Source of the DNA: Calditrichia bacterium | GTDB taxonomy: Bacteria > Calditrichota > Calditrichia > RBG-13-44-9 > J075 | Assembly: GCA_028284445.1 (NCBI GenBank) | Contig: JANQRS010000035.1 | Location: forward strand, 1 to 64,000 | Reading direction: 5' to 3' | DNA length: 64,000 bases | Part shown: one piece after another, positions 27,701-34,841 of the stretch | Numbering within the stretch: the first letter of the stretch is position 1 | Layout: each line of letters starts with the position of its first letter | The notes under the pieces: generated by a model | The model's database searches: none | Told to the model about the DNA's origin: nothing | The model's input: the letters and a program-made list of their open reading frames with translations, nothing else | Translations under genes and position numbers: made by a program

Positions 27701-28288
27701 GCCATCGTCATTGCCGGTCGGAAAGTCAAGTCGACCAATATATGCCGGCGTCGCCGGACTGGAGACATTATAGATCTCAATCCAGGGTGAGCTTTCCGCA
27801 GTAACCGACACGTATGCGTAGCCATTTCCGACAGCGATATCCCGCGGATCATTCAAATTCTGCGTTGAATTGAGATGCAGCAGGGCGCCGGGTTGCGCCG
27901 GATCTGTCAGAGAAGCGGTTGTCAAACGATGCGTGCCGTCGGCAGCCTCACCAACGATGAAAGCGTAGCCATCTGCCACATCAATGGCAATCGGCGTCCA
28001 GTTGTATTCCCCGAGGCTGTTGCCAATACTGGTAATGTCACGGGGTATGCTGATATCGTAGGTGACCAAGCGGCCAAAATCAGCGCCGTCGTCCAGGATG
28101 CCGACACCATACAAATAGTCGCCATCTGCAAAGATATCGCGAACGGATATCGATTCTGTGCTATCCGGATTGGGACCCAGCGGCTCCAGATAACGATTCA
28201 GATAGGTAATGTTGCTACTAAGGGGTTGAGCAATTAAAGCTGAAAAAAGCGTCAATAAGATGCCAATAGCGAAGACTGTGCGCGACAC
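24785..28288 (-). CDS. Secreted LVIVD-repeat / choice-of-anchor-D protein with T9SS sorting domain (paralogue E)
   Basis: 1167 residues. The GTG start has a near-perfect AAGGAGGT six bases upstream, and the protein opens with a signal peptide (MSRTVFAIGILLTLFSALIAQ). LVIVD-type repeats at about 30-360 (DDRDGVRIIDISDPLNMVE), a cysteine-bracketed module (IDSC to LKSC), Ig-like choice-of-anchor-D repeats (about 460-770; LDFGALDVGDTTELTLTIEN), a second LVIVD block (about 785-1060), and a T9SS type A domain (NPFNPSTTIAYVLPKQ, ending KMILIR). It has the same architecture and nearly the same length as paralogue A, and a very similar sorting domain. It is probably a surface adhesin or matrix protein, but no ligand is known. 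Confidence 0.88.
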   Translation of the reverse strand: MSRTVFAIGILLTLFSALIAQPLSSNITYLNRYLEPLGPNPDSTESISVRDIFADGDYLYGVGILDDGADFGRLVTYDISIPRDITSIGNSLGEYNWTPIAIDVADGYAFIVGEAADGTHRLTTASLTDPAQPGALLHLNSTQNLNDPRDIAVGNGYAYVSVTAESSPWIEIYNVSSPATPAYIGRLDFPTGNDDGFTYRLDADSNYLYIAAGDEGMRIMDIATDPANPTEIAAFNTVDNTLDVVVTGTRAHLADDRDGVRIIDISDPLNMVELGVANTRGSAMNISVNGDLVYTLDQPNGVCIYDISDPAIPQLVGWHNMPDVSSFDNIIARDSLIYLTHETEGVSVFQFHGSNTGPNLTFDRGVLIDSCNTTTFERSGQFWVVNNGFGSLTITDVVASNESVIVDQPGFTIAVGDSELVDVSWHYLNTDVTPVYIEFFQNGSQTADRIHLKSCRYRPEIQVSADTLDFGALDVGDTTELTLTIENIYSYITDPPSNLLIDSMYIGSSAFAFDDIPLSIAANGSVSLPISFIPDQVSSFDDALTIIHNGGYDPLVIPILANGTDPGLVFTPEAVSFGTATVNTSLVDSLTLQNVGAALLTIDSVTSTSGDFTIRPDSFAIAGGGSITVGVVFTPSASGDRVDTLAFHTSNPSVMPLLPVSGGGIIPTIAFHPQVIGFPDAPVGISSAATMTLSISEGTGLSISEVLSDDPSYSISPQSFELSDADSQEVVITFRPISGGDITSDLHFVSAVSGDTQSVEISGTGIANAAEMASFAGSYQTNQAALGITYNDGFAYVASGSGGMQVVDVSSGGFNFTETASFGSTEALNVAFRDDVVYLADASSGMQIVDVADSSAPALVGSYNSGDPVHDIAIRTIFTYLANGDDGMRIVNIDDPANPALFGLYESPGSVQAIALEGNYAYIADGDSGLRVVDLTNLFNPTEVAFLDLAGTAYDIAVEAPYAYLAAGDSGVHIVDISDPLQPTWLSNVATPDSALSLVVENSVVYVAAQDSGMRIIDVADAALPSENGYYIPPGVSHDVAVDNGKVYIAAGDAGVFAVNFDLLIAIEDEPQQLPQSLQLAQNYPNPFNPSTTIAYVLPKQALVSLVIYNALGQRVATLENGIRTAGEHRVVWQAVDQQGAAVGSGIYFYQLRAGSEVLTGKMILIR

Positions 28289-28589
28289 GGCCTTACCTCC
28301 TTATGATTGTCCATGAATTCCATTTCGATCAACCTGATATCATCTGAAGCACATGTCATTTGCCCGTGGCGTAGGCTGCGCGGTGAGCAGACAATGCGGC
28401 GTTTGGCACCAAGATGCTTGGGCCCTAACAGGAACAACGTGTCAACTGAATACTTCAGGTTGGATACGACAAATATGATGGGAATAGATCGGTTACAGAT
28501 ACGAACTGTAGGAATGCCGGAAAGATAAGCAGAGGGCGAGAATGAGAAATGATGCAGGTATCATTTTTTCGAATTGCTGCGTTAACTCC

Positions 28590-28748
28590 GAGGACTCCCT
28601 GCGGTCGCGTCAGGGCCTTCGGCCCGTCAGCTCGTTTCACTGGCAGTACATCCCCCTAAATCCCCCTTCGAAGTGGGACATAGGGGGATGTAAACGGCGA
28701 GCTTGCGAGCCTGACGCGAGTGAAACGAGCTGACGGCCAGGGATGGCC
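28590..28748. repeat. GTCA mini-hairpin array 8 with central hairpin
   Basis: GTCA heads at 28609 (GGGCC TTC GGCCC) and 28626 (GCTCGTTTCACTGGC). A nested CCCCC palindrome is at 28648-28691, here with an inner mismatch. Reverse units follow: GGCGAGCTTGCGAGCC, TGAC, GCGAGTGAAACGAGC, TGAC, and the perfect GGCCA GGGA TGGCC (28735-28748), which ends immediately before the stop codon TAA of the gene at 28749. The rest of the gene-free stretch (28289-28589) holds the upstream region of paralogue E, and I see no other feature in it. Confidence 0.9.
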
Positions 28749-31670
28749 TTATTTTATCAGCATCATCTTGCGCGTTTGCGCAAAGTTGTCCGTTGACAGT
28801 TGGTAGAAATAGATGCCACTGGCGACTTTGCGAGCATCCCAGATAATGGTGTGTCCGCCGGCAGGTTGCCTGTTGTCAACCAGCGTTTGAACATGCTGCC
28901 CGACAATGTTGTAAATATTCAGCTGAACGTCTGCCGCCTGCGGCAAGTAGTAACGGATACTGGTCGTTGGGTTGAAGGGATTTGGATAGTTTTGAGATAG
29001 CTCATAGCCACGAGGTACTGCTGTTTCTTCAGAAATTGCCACAATATCATTGCGATTGTATTTCACGACCTGGGGAACCCGCCAATCGCGGCCGGAAATG
29101 GCCGCGGCGATATGTGGATTGCCTGCAGCATCTGTCTGGAGTTCCCACGATTCCACATCGGTATTGGGGGGTCCATGGTAATACTCAACAGCTCGTTCGA
29201 TCCCTTCTGCATCAAAGTTAAACGTCGTTAACCCTTGCGAAGACGGCCCTGTAACATATACCCCGCCCTCCTTGTCAGATTGAATTTGGGTTGCATACCA
29301 CTCAGGAAATTCATCCAGGTCCTTCCGCCACCTAAGTGCGCCGCTGGTATCAAACTGTGCAACAAAGTAAGTCTCTTGATAAATCGCAGCAGCACCGACA
29401 TATAAATGGTTAAACTCATCGATTAGGAACCTGGGCCTTGTCGAAATACTATCGTAGGACACATCCCACAATTTGTTGCCGCCGGCATCAAATTTCACCA
29501 CGATGAGCTCCTGTTCAGACGCTCTCTCCTCTGAAGTGCAGGCTGCATAGATGTTATTTTGAGCATCGAGGACGAAATCTTCTGCTTGTTCATAGGTTTC
29601 CGGACCTCGGGCGAAGCTACGATTCCATAATTCATTGCCATCGGCATCATATTTAACGAGAATTATATCTGTATAGCTGCTATTAAAGCTCGCAAACCCA
29701 CCAACAACAACATCGTTGTTCGAATCAAGATTAATAGCTTTCACAACATAACTGTTATATTCAGGAGCGTTAAACACCTTCGTCCATATTTCCGTGCCAT
29801 CCGGGGCAAATTTAATGGTCCTGAAATCGTCCCAAAAGTTGGTCGCCCCGGCGACATAAACATTTCCAGCACTGTCGGTGGTAATGTCAACGGCCCTCAT
29901 ATCCTCGGTTACAACAGCCCACAGCTGAGTACCTGCGGCATCATACTTAATCGTAATACTGCTATGTCCTGAATAAGCTATTTGAGTCACACTATATCCG
30001 GTAACCAACACATTTGAGGTATTGTCGACGGTAACCGCCAATGCAATGTCATTAAAATTAGACGGGCGGTCATAGGTATCAACCCATTCCTGTGTACCCT
30101 CAGCACTTATTGAGCTTAGCAGATAGTCCCGTCCCTGCGATGCCTTATCAGACCGGCCAGCTGCGAAGATAGCACCGGCATCATCGATCGTCATCGCATA
30201 GAATACTTCATCGCTACCAGCCACACCTTCAAAGTCTTTGCTCCAACTACTTGTGCCATCTTGATTCCAACGACCAGTTACTAATCCCGTCGTCGAAGTA
30301 TATATCGTGCCATCTTCGTGAACGGCCATCACCAGGTCTTTATCCTCAATATCATATCGCCAATCCCATATGACAGACCCACTTTCGGATAGTTTTGTCA
30401 AACCAAATCCGTCGCTGTATTCACCGGCGAAATAGACATTCCCGGATGTATCCGCGTCGATCACAAAGACCCGTCCCCAAAGAGAGCTTTCGTAGCGCCA
30501 CTGTTCTGTTCCAGCGCTATCTAATTTTATGGTTATGGCGTGTCGCCCTCCGTCAGTCCAGGCGTATCCGCCTACATAGATATTCGACTGATTATCAATT
30601 GTCTGGCATAAAGCAATTTCAGCGGACGCCCCCTGGCCGCCATCCATGATATGTGTCCAAACCAAAGCTCCGTCGGTATCATACTTCAAGACGGCAAAGT
30701 CATCGAATGTCGTGGTGTTATAAACACTGCCGATGAGCATTGCATTACCACCAGCATCCGTTTCAACATCGACAACCCAATCGTTAAGATCCGCGGAACC
30801 GTTGTATGTTTGAGCCCATAGATAATCACCATTGGCGGTGAACTTGAGTAACATCATATCAAGATTGCTCTCCGCACCGACGACGGAGGCTCCCAGGAAT
30901 GAATTACCATTGCTGTCAAGCGCCATATCGACCAAAGAGATATTAACAGAATCCGGTCTCATCTCAGTCGTTGACCATTGCAGCACACCATCGCTATCGA
31001 GTTTCACCACAGCAAAAGCATCTTCTATATCAGAGAGACCTGCGATTCCAGCAAGCACGATGCTGTCATCTATACCGAGTTCAAGTGAGATGAATTGATC
31101 GTTGCCATTTTCAGAAGGATTATACACATATCGCCATACTTCATTACCGCTCTGATCGTATTTTACAACCAGGCCGTCCCAATAGCCGTTGGCATTGGCA
31201 ATTGTTCCAGTCACATAAATGTTACCAAGAGCATCGATTTCAATATCGTTGGCAATGTTATCGCTTCGCGCATCGCCAATCCGCGATATCCATTCCTCAG
31301 TGCCATCAGGCGTATATTTTATCACTACCCATTGCGTGCCATATGGCTCATTCGCGCTATAGCCTACCACAAAGTAGTTTCCATCAGCGTCTACAGCATT
31401 GGCAGTTGCCACATCAATAGCTGTTGCCCCGCCTGTGGCAATGGTAGCCACCCATTCCTCTGTAGAAAATGCCTGGGATGAAGGTGTTAGATTAGGGGCA
31501 AATCGCAAGTGTGCCGGTAACCAATCCGGCAGATTTTGCAGGTAGGATGTCAATGGATTATGATCTTCAGGCGATAGACCTGTTTTTGCAGAGATTTGTG
31601 CATATGCCGTACTTGAAGAAATGCACAAGTGAATGATCCACAACAGACTTAAGAATATTGTCCTTTTCAT
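28749..31670 (-). CDS. Secreted beta-propeller (SBBP-like repeat) protein with T9SS sorting domain
   Basis: 973 residues. Signal peptide MKRTIFLSLLWIIHLCISSSTAYAQ. From about residue 70 to 860 there are some 14 repeats of about 50-55 residues with the pattern VVKYDADGxEVW, then xDGxGNIYVxG (for example LGNIYVTGTIANANG and NVYFAGEYSDG). This resembles SBBP/YD-like or PQQ-like propeller blades. The C-terminus is a T9SS type A domain (NPFNPTTSIRYYLP, ending TRKMMLIK). It is not clearly homologous to paralogues A-E outside the sorting domain. It is presumed surface-exposed. The next T9SS gene lies 103 nt upstream. Confidence 0.86.
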   Translation of the reverse strand: MKRTIFLSLLWIIHLCISSSTAYAQISAKTGLSPEDHNPLTSYLQNLPDWLPAHLRFAPNLTPSSQAFSTEEWVATIATGGATAIDVATANAVDADGNYFVVGYSANEPYGTQWVVIKYTPDGTEEWISRIGDARSDNIANDIEIDALGNIYVTGTIANANGYWDGLVVKYDQSGNEVWRYVYNPSENGNDQFISLELGIDDSIVLAGIAGLSDIEDAFAVVKLDSDGVLQWSTTEMRPDSVNISLVDMALDSNGNSFLGASVVGAESNLDMMLLKFTANGDYLWAQTYNGSADLNDWVVDVETDAGGNAMLIGSVYNTTTFDDFAVLKYDTDGALVWTHIMDGGQGASAEIALCQTIDNQSNIYVGGYAWTDGGRHAITIKLDSAGTEQWRYESSLWGRVFVIDADTSGNVYFAGEYSDGFGLTKLSESGSVIWDWRYDIEDKDLVMAVHEDGTIYTSTTGLVTGRWNQDGTSSWSKDFEGVAGSDEVFYAMTIDDAGAIFAAGRSDKASQGRDYLLSSISAEGTQEWVDTYDRPSNFNDIALAVTVDNTSNVLVTGYSVTQIAYSGHSSITIKYDAAGTQLWAVVTEDMRAVDITTDSAGNVYVAGATNFWDDFRTIKFAPDGTEIWTKVFNAPEYNSYVVKAINLDSNNDVVVGGFASFNSSYTDIILVKYDADGNELWNRSFARGPETYEQAEDFVLDAQNNIYAACTSEERASEQELIVVKFDAGGNKLWDVSYDSISTRPRFLIDEFNHLYVGAAAIYQETYFVAQFDTSGALRWRKDLDEFPEWYATQIQSDKEGGVYVTGPSSQGLTTFNFDAEGIERAVEYYHGPPNTDVESWELQTDAAGNPHIAAAISGRDWRVPQVVKYNRNDIVAISEETAVPRGYELSQNYPNPFNPTTSIRYYLPQAADVQLNIYNIVGQHVQTLVDNRQPAGGHTIIWDARKVASGIYFYQLSTDNFAQTRKMMLIK

Positions 31671-31773
31671 TCCCGCTCCATTCTGTCGTCGTAAAAATTG
31701 ATGAAGGCGAATTAATCGAACAACATAGCGATTGACATCATCAACTGCCCAGTTGTTCAGCGGGAAGGGTATG

Positions 31774-33831
31774 TCACCGAATGAGGACCATTTTTTCCGT
31801 CAATGTCATAGTGCCGGACTGCAATTGATAAAAATAAATCCCGGATGCGGTTGATTCGCTAGCCGCTGTCGACGTCTGCCAAACAGCTTGATGCCAACCG
31901 GCAGATTGTCGTTCATCCACCAATGTCACCACCACTTCCCCAATACTATTATAAATTTTCAGGGAAATTTTTGAATCGGATGGCAAATAATAGCGAATTG
32001 TGGTTTGCGGATTAAAGGGATTCGGATAGTTTTGATACAGGGTGATTTCCTTTGGCAAAGTTTCCCGGCCTGTTTCGATGCCGGTTAGACCGGATGGATA
32101 GTAAAAGCTGCCGACCGAGCGCGATGCGCGAATGGTATACCCATCCGTTGCCTCAAGCATCCAGGTATAGGTATTTTCCGGTTCGAGCAAGGCCAGGTCG
32201 TAGCTAAATGCGGTATCGGCAATATTGGTGAATGTGGTATCTATGCTGCCACCACTCAGCGAGAGCGAATAAGACACCGCTTCCCCGGCAGAATTTTGCA
32301 AAGGACCATCCCAGGCAAAATCCACCGTCGCGTCCAACGGATTTAGAGTATCGCCATCTTGCGGCAAATTGAGGAAGACATAATCATTCAGGCTGCGGAT
32401 ACCGACGCCTTCAACAATGGTGATGCGTTGATTAACATCCACATTGGTCAAGACTTCACGCACACCGGCTGACCAGTTAATGATAATGCTGTCAACACTT
32501 GTTGCGCTGCCCAATCCGAAATGCGCCCGCAGCAGATCATTCTGTGAACAAAAGCTGTCCCCTGCCTGAATTTCACGGATCTGACGGAGGGTATCGGTAA
32601 CCACTTCAACCCGTGTGCCAACACCATAAAAGTTGGAAATCAATCCCCTGGTAGCGATGCTGATCCAGTTATTGGCGGTGCCTTCATTATAGAGCAGGTA
32701 AGCGCTAAGGCCAACAGTGAAAACATCCATCTGACCATCGTTGTTATAGTCGGCGACAGCCAGTGCCCGGCCTTGTTCGTCAAAGATATTCGCGGTTGCG
32801 GCAATATCTTCAAACTCACCATCACCAAGATTGCGGTAGAGGCGATGCCGGCGATTCTGATTGGCTACATAAATATCAATCCAGCCATCGTTGTCAAAAT
32901 CCGCCGCAGCCACACCATAGCTGTTTTCAGATAGATCGCCGGCGACGCGAGCAGCAACGGAAACGTCAGTGAATGTGCCGTCGCCTTCATTGCGGTAGAG
33001 CACATTGGCCCCGGAACGCGGTGGTTCATAAATATTGGTGATGTATATATCGAGATCGTAATCGTTATCATAATCCAGCCAGACAATCCCCCAGCTGGGC
33101 AGGGAATCCGCCACACCGGCATCATAATTTACGTCGACGAAAGTGCCGTCGCCCCGGTTCAACAAGAGATGTTTGATGGAGTTGGCTGCAGAAGGATTAC
33201 AAGTTGCGATAAAGATATCCGGGAATCCGTCATTATTATAATCTCCCCAGGCAGTCCCGTAAGAATTACCATTGGTGACAACCCCTGCCGAGTCTGTCAC
33301 TTCCTGAAAGGTATCATAATCGAGGTTTTCAAAAAGCTGGTTGTTGCCGAAATCTTCATTCACATACAGGTCCAGGCGGCCATCGCGATTGTAATCTCCC
33401 CAGGCAGCGCCTTGTGTAAAACCGGCGACGGACAAGCCAATTTGATTGGCAACCGAGGTAAAGGTGCGATCCTGATTGTTCTGATAAAGCAGGCTTTCGG
33501 TTTGAAAGTTTTCGAGGAATACATCGAGGTAGCCATCATTGTCGTAGTCGCCGAACGCCGCACCGAAGGTGCCGCCGTTGTCAAACAAGCCGGCAGCAGT
33601 TCGTTCATTGACAAAGCTATTTTCCTCGTTGGCAATAAGCAAACGGCCACGATAGTAGATATCTACCCGGCCGTCATTGTTTACATCGGCAGCGCTGGCG
33701 CCCCAGAAAAACTGTCCGGCGCCGCCGGACAATAATGCAGATGAATCAACAAAGGTTTGACCAAAAATACAATTCGGTATAGAAAACAGCGCGACGAGGA
33801 CATAGATAATCAACGGTGGTCTGGCATGCAT
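31774..33831 (-). CDS. FG-GAP/VCBS repeat and ASPIC/UnbV protein with T9SS sorting domain (CRTAC1-like)
   Basis: 685 residues. Signal peptide MHARPPLIIYVLVALFSIPN, with AAGGAGCC before the ATG. Seven or so FG-GAP/VCBS repeats carry calcium-binding loops such as DYDNDGYLDVFLEN, DYNRDGRLDLYVN and DFDNDGWIDIYVAN (about 45-380). An ASPIC/UnbV domain follows (LRAHFGLGSATSVDSIIINW, about 390-470), then an Ig-like segment (about 490-590) and a T9SS type A domain (NPFNPQTTIRYYLP, ending KMVLIR). By family knowledge this is an integrin-alpha-like seven-bladed propeller. It is the last gene of the T9SS block and has no GTCA array after its stop. Confidence 0.92.
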   Translation of the reverse strand: MHARPPLIIYVLVALFSIPNCIFGQTFVDSSALLSGGAGQFFWGASAADVNNDGRVDIYYRGRLLIANEENSFVNERTAAGLFDNGGTFGAAFGDYDNDGYLDVFLENFQTESLLYQNNQDRTFTSVANQIGLSVAGFTQGAAWGDYNRDGRLDLYVNEDFGNNQLFENLDYDTFQEVTDSAGVVTNGNSYGTAWGDYNNDGFPDIFIATCNPSAANSIKHLLLNRGDGTFVDVNYDAGVADSLPSWGIVWLDYDNDYDLDIYITNIYEPPRSGANVLYRNEGDGTFTDVSVAARVAGDLSENSYGVAAADFDNDGWIDIYVANQNRRHRLYRNLGDGEFEDIAATANIFDEQGRALAVADYNNDGQMDVFTVGLSAYLLYNEGTANNWISIATRGLISNFYGVGTRVEVVTDTLRQIREIQAGDSFCSQNDLLRAHFGLGSATSVDSIIINWSAGVREVLTNVDVNQRITIVEGVGIRSLNDYVFLNLPQDGDTLNPLDATVDFAWDGPLQNSAGEAVSYSLSLSGGSIDTTFTNIADTAFSYDLALLEPENTYTWMLEATDGYTIRASRSVGSFYYPSGLTGIETGRETLPKEITLYQNYPNPFNPQTTIRYYLPSDSKISLKIYNSIGEVVVTLVDERQSAGWHQAVWQTSTAASESTASGIYFYQLQSGTMTLTEKMVLIR

Positions 33832-33875
33832 ACTGGCTCCTTGTTCTGATCGCGGCTGTATACCGAAACGGTTGT

Positions 33876-34649
33876 CTAGATCCGTATCCGCAATCCCACG
33901 CTGGCAATCAGCGCATTGGTCGATAATTTGATCTCTTCCGGGGCCTCAAAAGCAAAGTCAGGAAAGAGTGTTCGTAGCTCATCAATACTGGCCTGAGGAT
34001 ATTGCTCGGTCCGTGGGTTAGCGTTAAAACTATACCCAAGATCCAGGCGCAATGAAAAGGGTTGTCCCTCATGAACGTGCAAACTCAGCCCCACTGGCAC
34101 GTTGATTAAATATACAGCCTCATCGCGATCTTCCCCCGGATTAAATTCCGGCGAAGATCCGCCTCTGGCAACCGCCCATTGGTGATCCTCTGTCAGGCGA
34201 AAAACTGACATGCCGGCAAAGCCGGAAATTGAGATGCTTCGTTTATGCCAAAACCAGCGATGGTATCGACCGGCAAACTGGTAGCTATCATCATAGCTGT
34301 TAAGGCCAAATTGATGCCAGACACCTACCGGGTAGGTTCCGCCGAGATCAGAATTAGCCGGCAACACAACGTCTCCGCGAACCTGATCACCGAGGTGATA
34401 ATTCTTCGAGACACCAAAGCCAACTTCCAGCCAATGATTGCCGGCCAGCGGATGTGCATAGTTCAGCTGTAAATAGTTGCCGTTTCTTTGTTCTGCGAAC
34501 GGCCTTATGAAATCGAAATTTACTCCCAGGCGGGTAACTTCGGGAAATAAATTGCCCTGATACGCATCAGAATCTGTTACTTCATCTTGAGCAATCATCG
34601 GCGAAAGCAGCAAAAGCGCGGAAAGCATGGCGTAAAAACACCTGGTCAT
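33876..34649 (-). CDS. Putative outer-membrane beta-barrel protein
   Basis: About 257 residues from the ATG at 34649, chosen because GGGAGGG lies just before it; an ATG five codons upstream overlaps that site. Signal peptide MTRCFYAMLSALLLLSPMIAQ. The mature part alternates hydrophobic and aromatic residues (HWLEVGFGVSKNYHLGD, YDDSYQFAGRYHRWFWHKRS, FSLRLDLGYSFNANP) and ends in SVGLRIRI, as expected of an 8-stranded barrel. No family is recognised. It lies 44 nt after the FG-GAP protein gene and may be co-transcribed with it. Confidence 0.65.
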   Translation of the reverse strand: MTRCFYAMLSALLLLSPMIAQDEVTDSDAYQGNLFPEVTRLGVNFDFIRPFAEQRNGNYLQLNYAHPLAGNHWLEVGFGVSKNYHLGDQVRGDVVLPANSDLGGTYPVGVWHQFGLNSYDDSYQFAGRYHRWFWHKRSISISGFAGMSVFRLTEDHQWAVARGGSSPEFNPGEDRDEAVYLINVPVGLSLHVHEGQPFSLRLDLGYSFNANPRTEQYPQASIDELRTLFPDFAFEAPEEIKLSTNALIASVGLRIRI

Positions 34650-34776
34650 GATAAACCCTCCCATTGGTTCGTTGACTGTGCTAGCTCTGTAGGAAAATGG
34701 TCGTATGAACTCCGATCTTTATACGATTGTCTTATAGTTTGGTTTCGAAAAACGGAAGGATGGATAATAGTTACCA

Positions 34777-34826
34777 GAGACATCCCCCTATATCCCCCTT
34801 CGAAGGGGGAAGCAGGGGGATGTCTC
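34777..34826. repeat. Nested CCCCC palindrome (stand-alone copy)
   Basis: The outer arms (34777-34789 against 34814-34826) pair over about 13 bp, and the inner core is CCCCCTTCGAAGGGGG. It is the same element seen at the centre of three GTCA arrays, here without the GTCA units. It lies 16 nt past the stop of the CHASE2 gene, so it may act as its terminator, although no T-run follows. Confidence 0.9.
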
Positions 34827-34841
34827 TCTCAACTATTACAT

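Noticed and set aside
26936..27790. A 284-codon open frame on the plus strand
   Set aside because: It lies fully inside the paralogue E gene on the opposite strand, with repeat-derived, unfamiliar sequence. It is a shadow of the LVIVD repeats.
28307..28528. A 73-codon open frame between paralogue E and array 8
   Set aside because: No family resemblance, no convincing ribosome site, and it overlaps the expected upstream region of paralogue E.
9230..28748. The regularly spaced GTCA units as a CRISPR array
   Set aside because: There is no constant repeat of 23-40 nt and no unique spacers of even length. The constant part is only 4 nt and the variable part is self-complementary. No cas genes are near.
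33169..33735. A 188-codon open frame on the plus strand
   Set aside because: It is antisense to the FG-GAP repeats of the gene at 31774-33831. The Ile/Val-rich text is the complement of the DxDxDG-loop codons.
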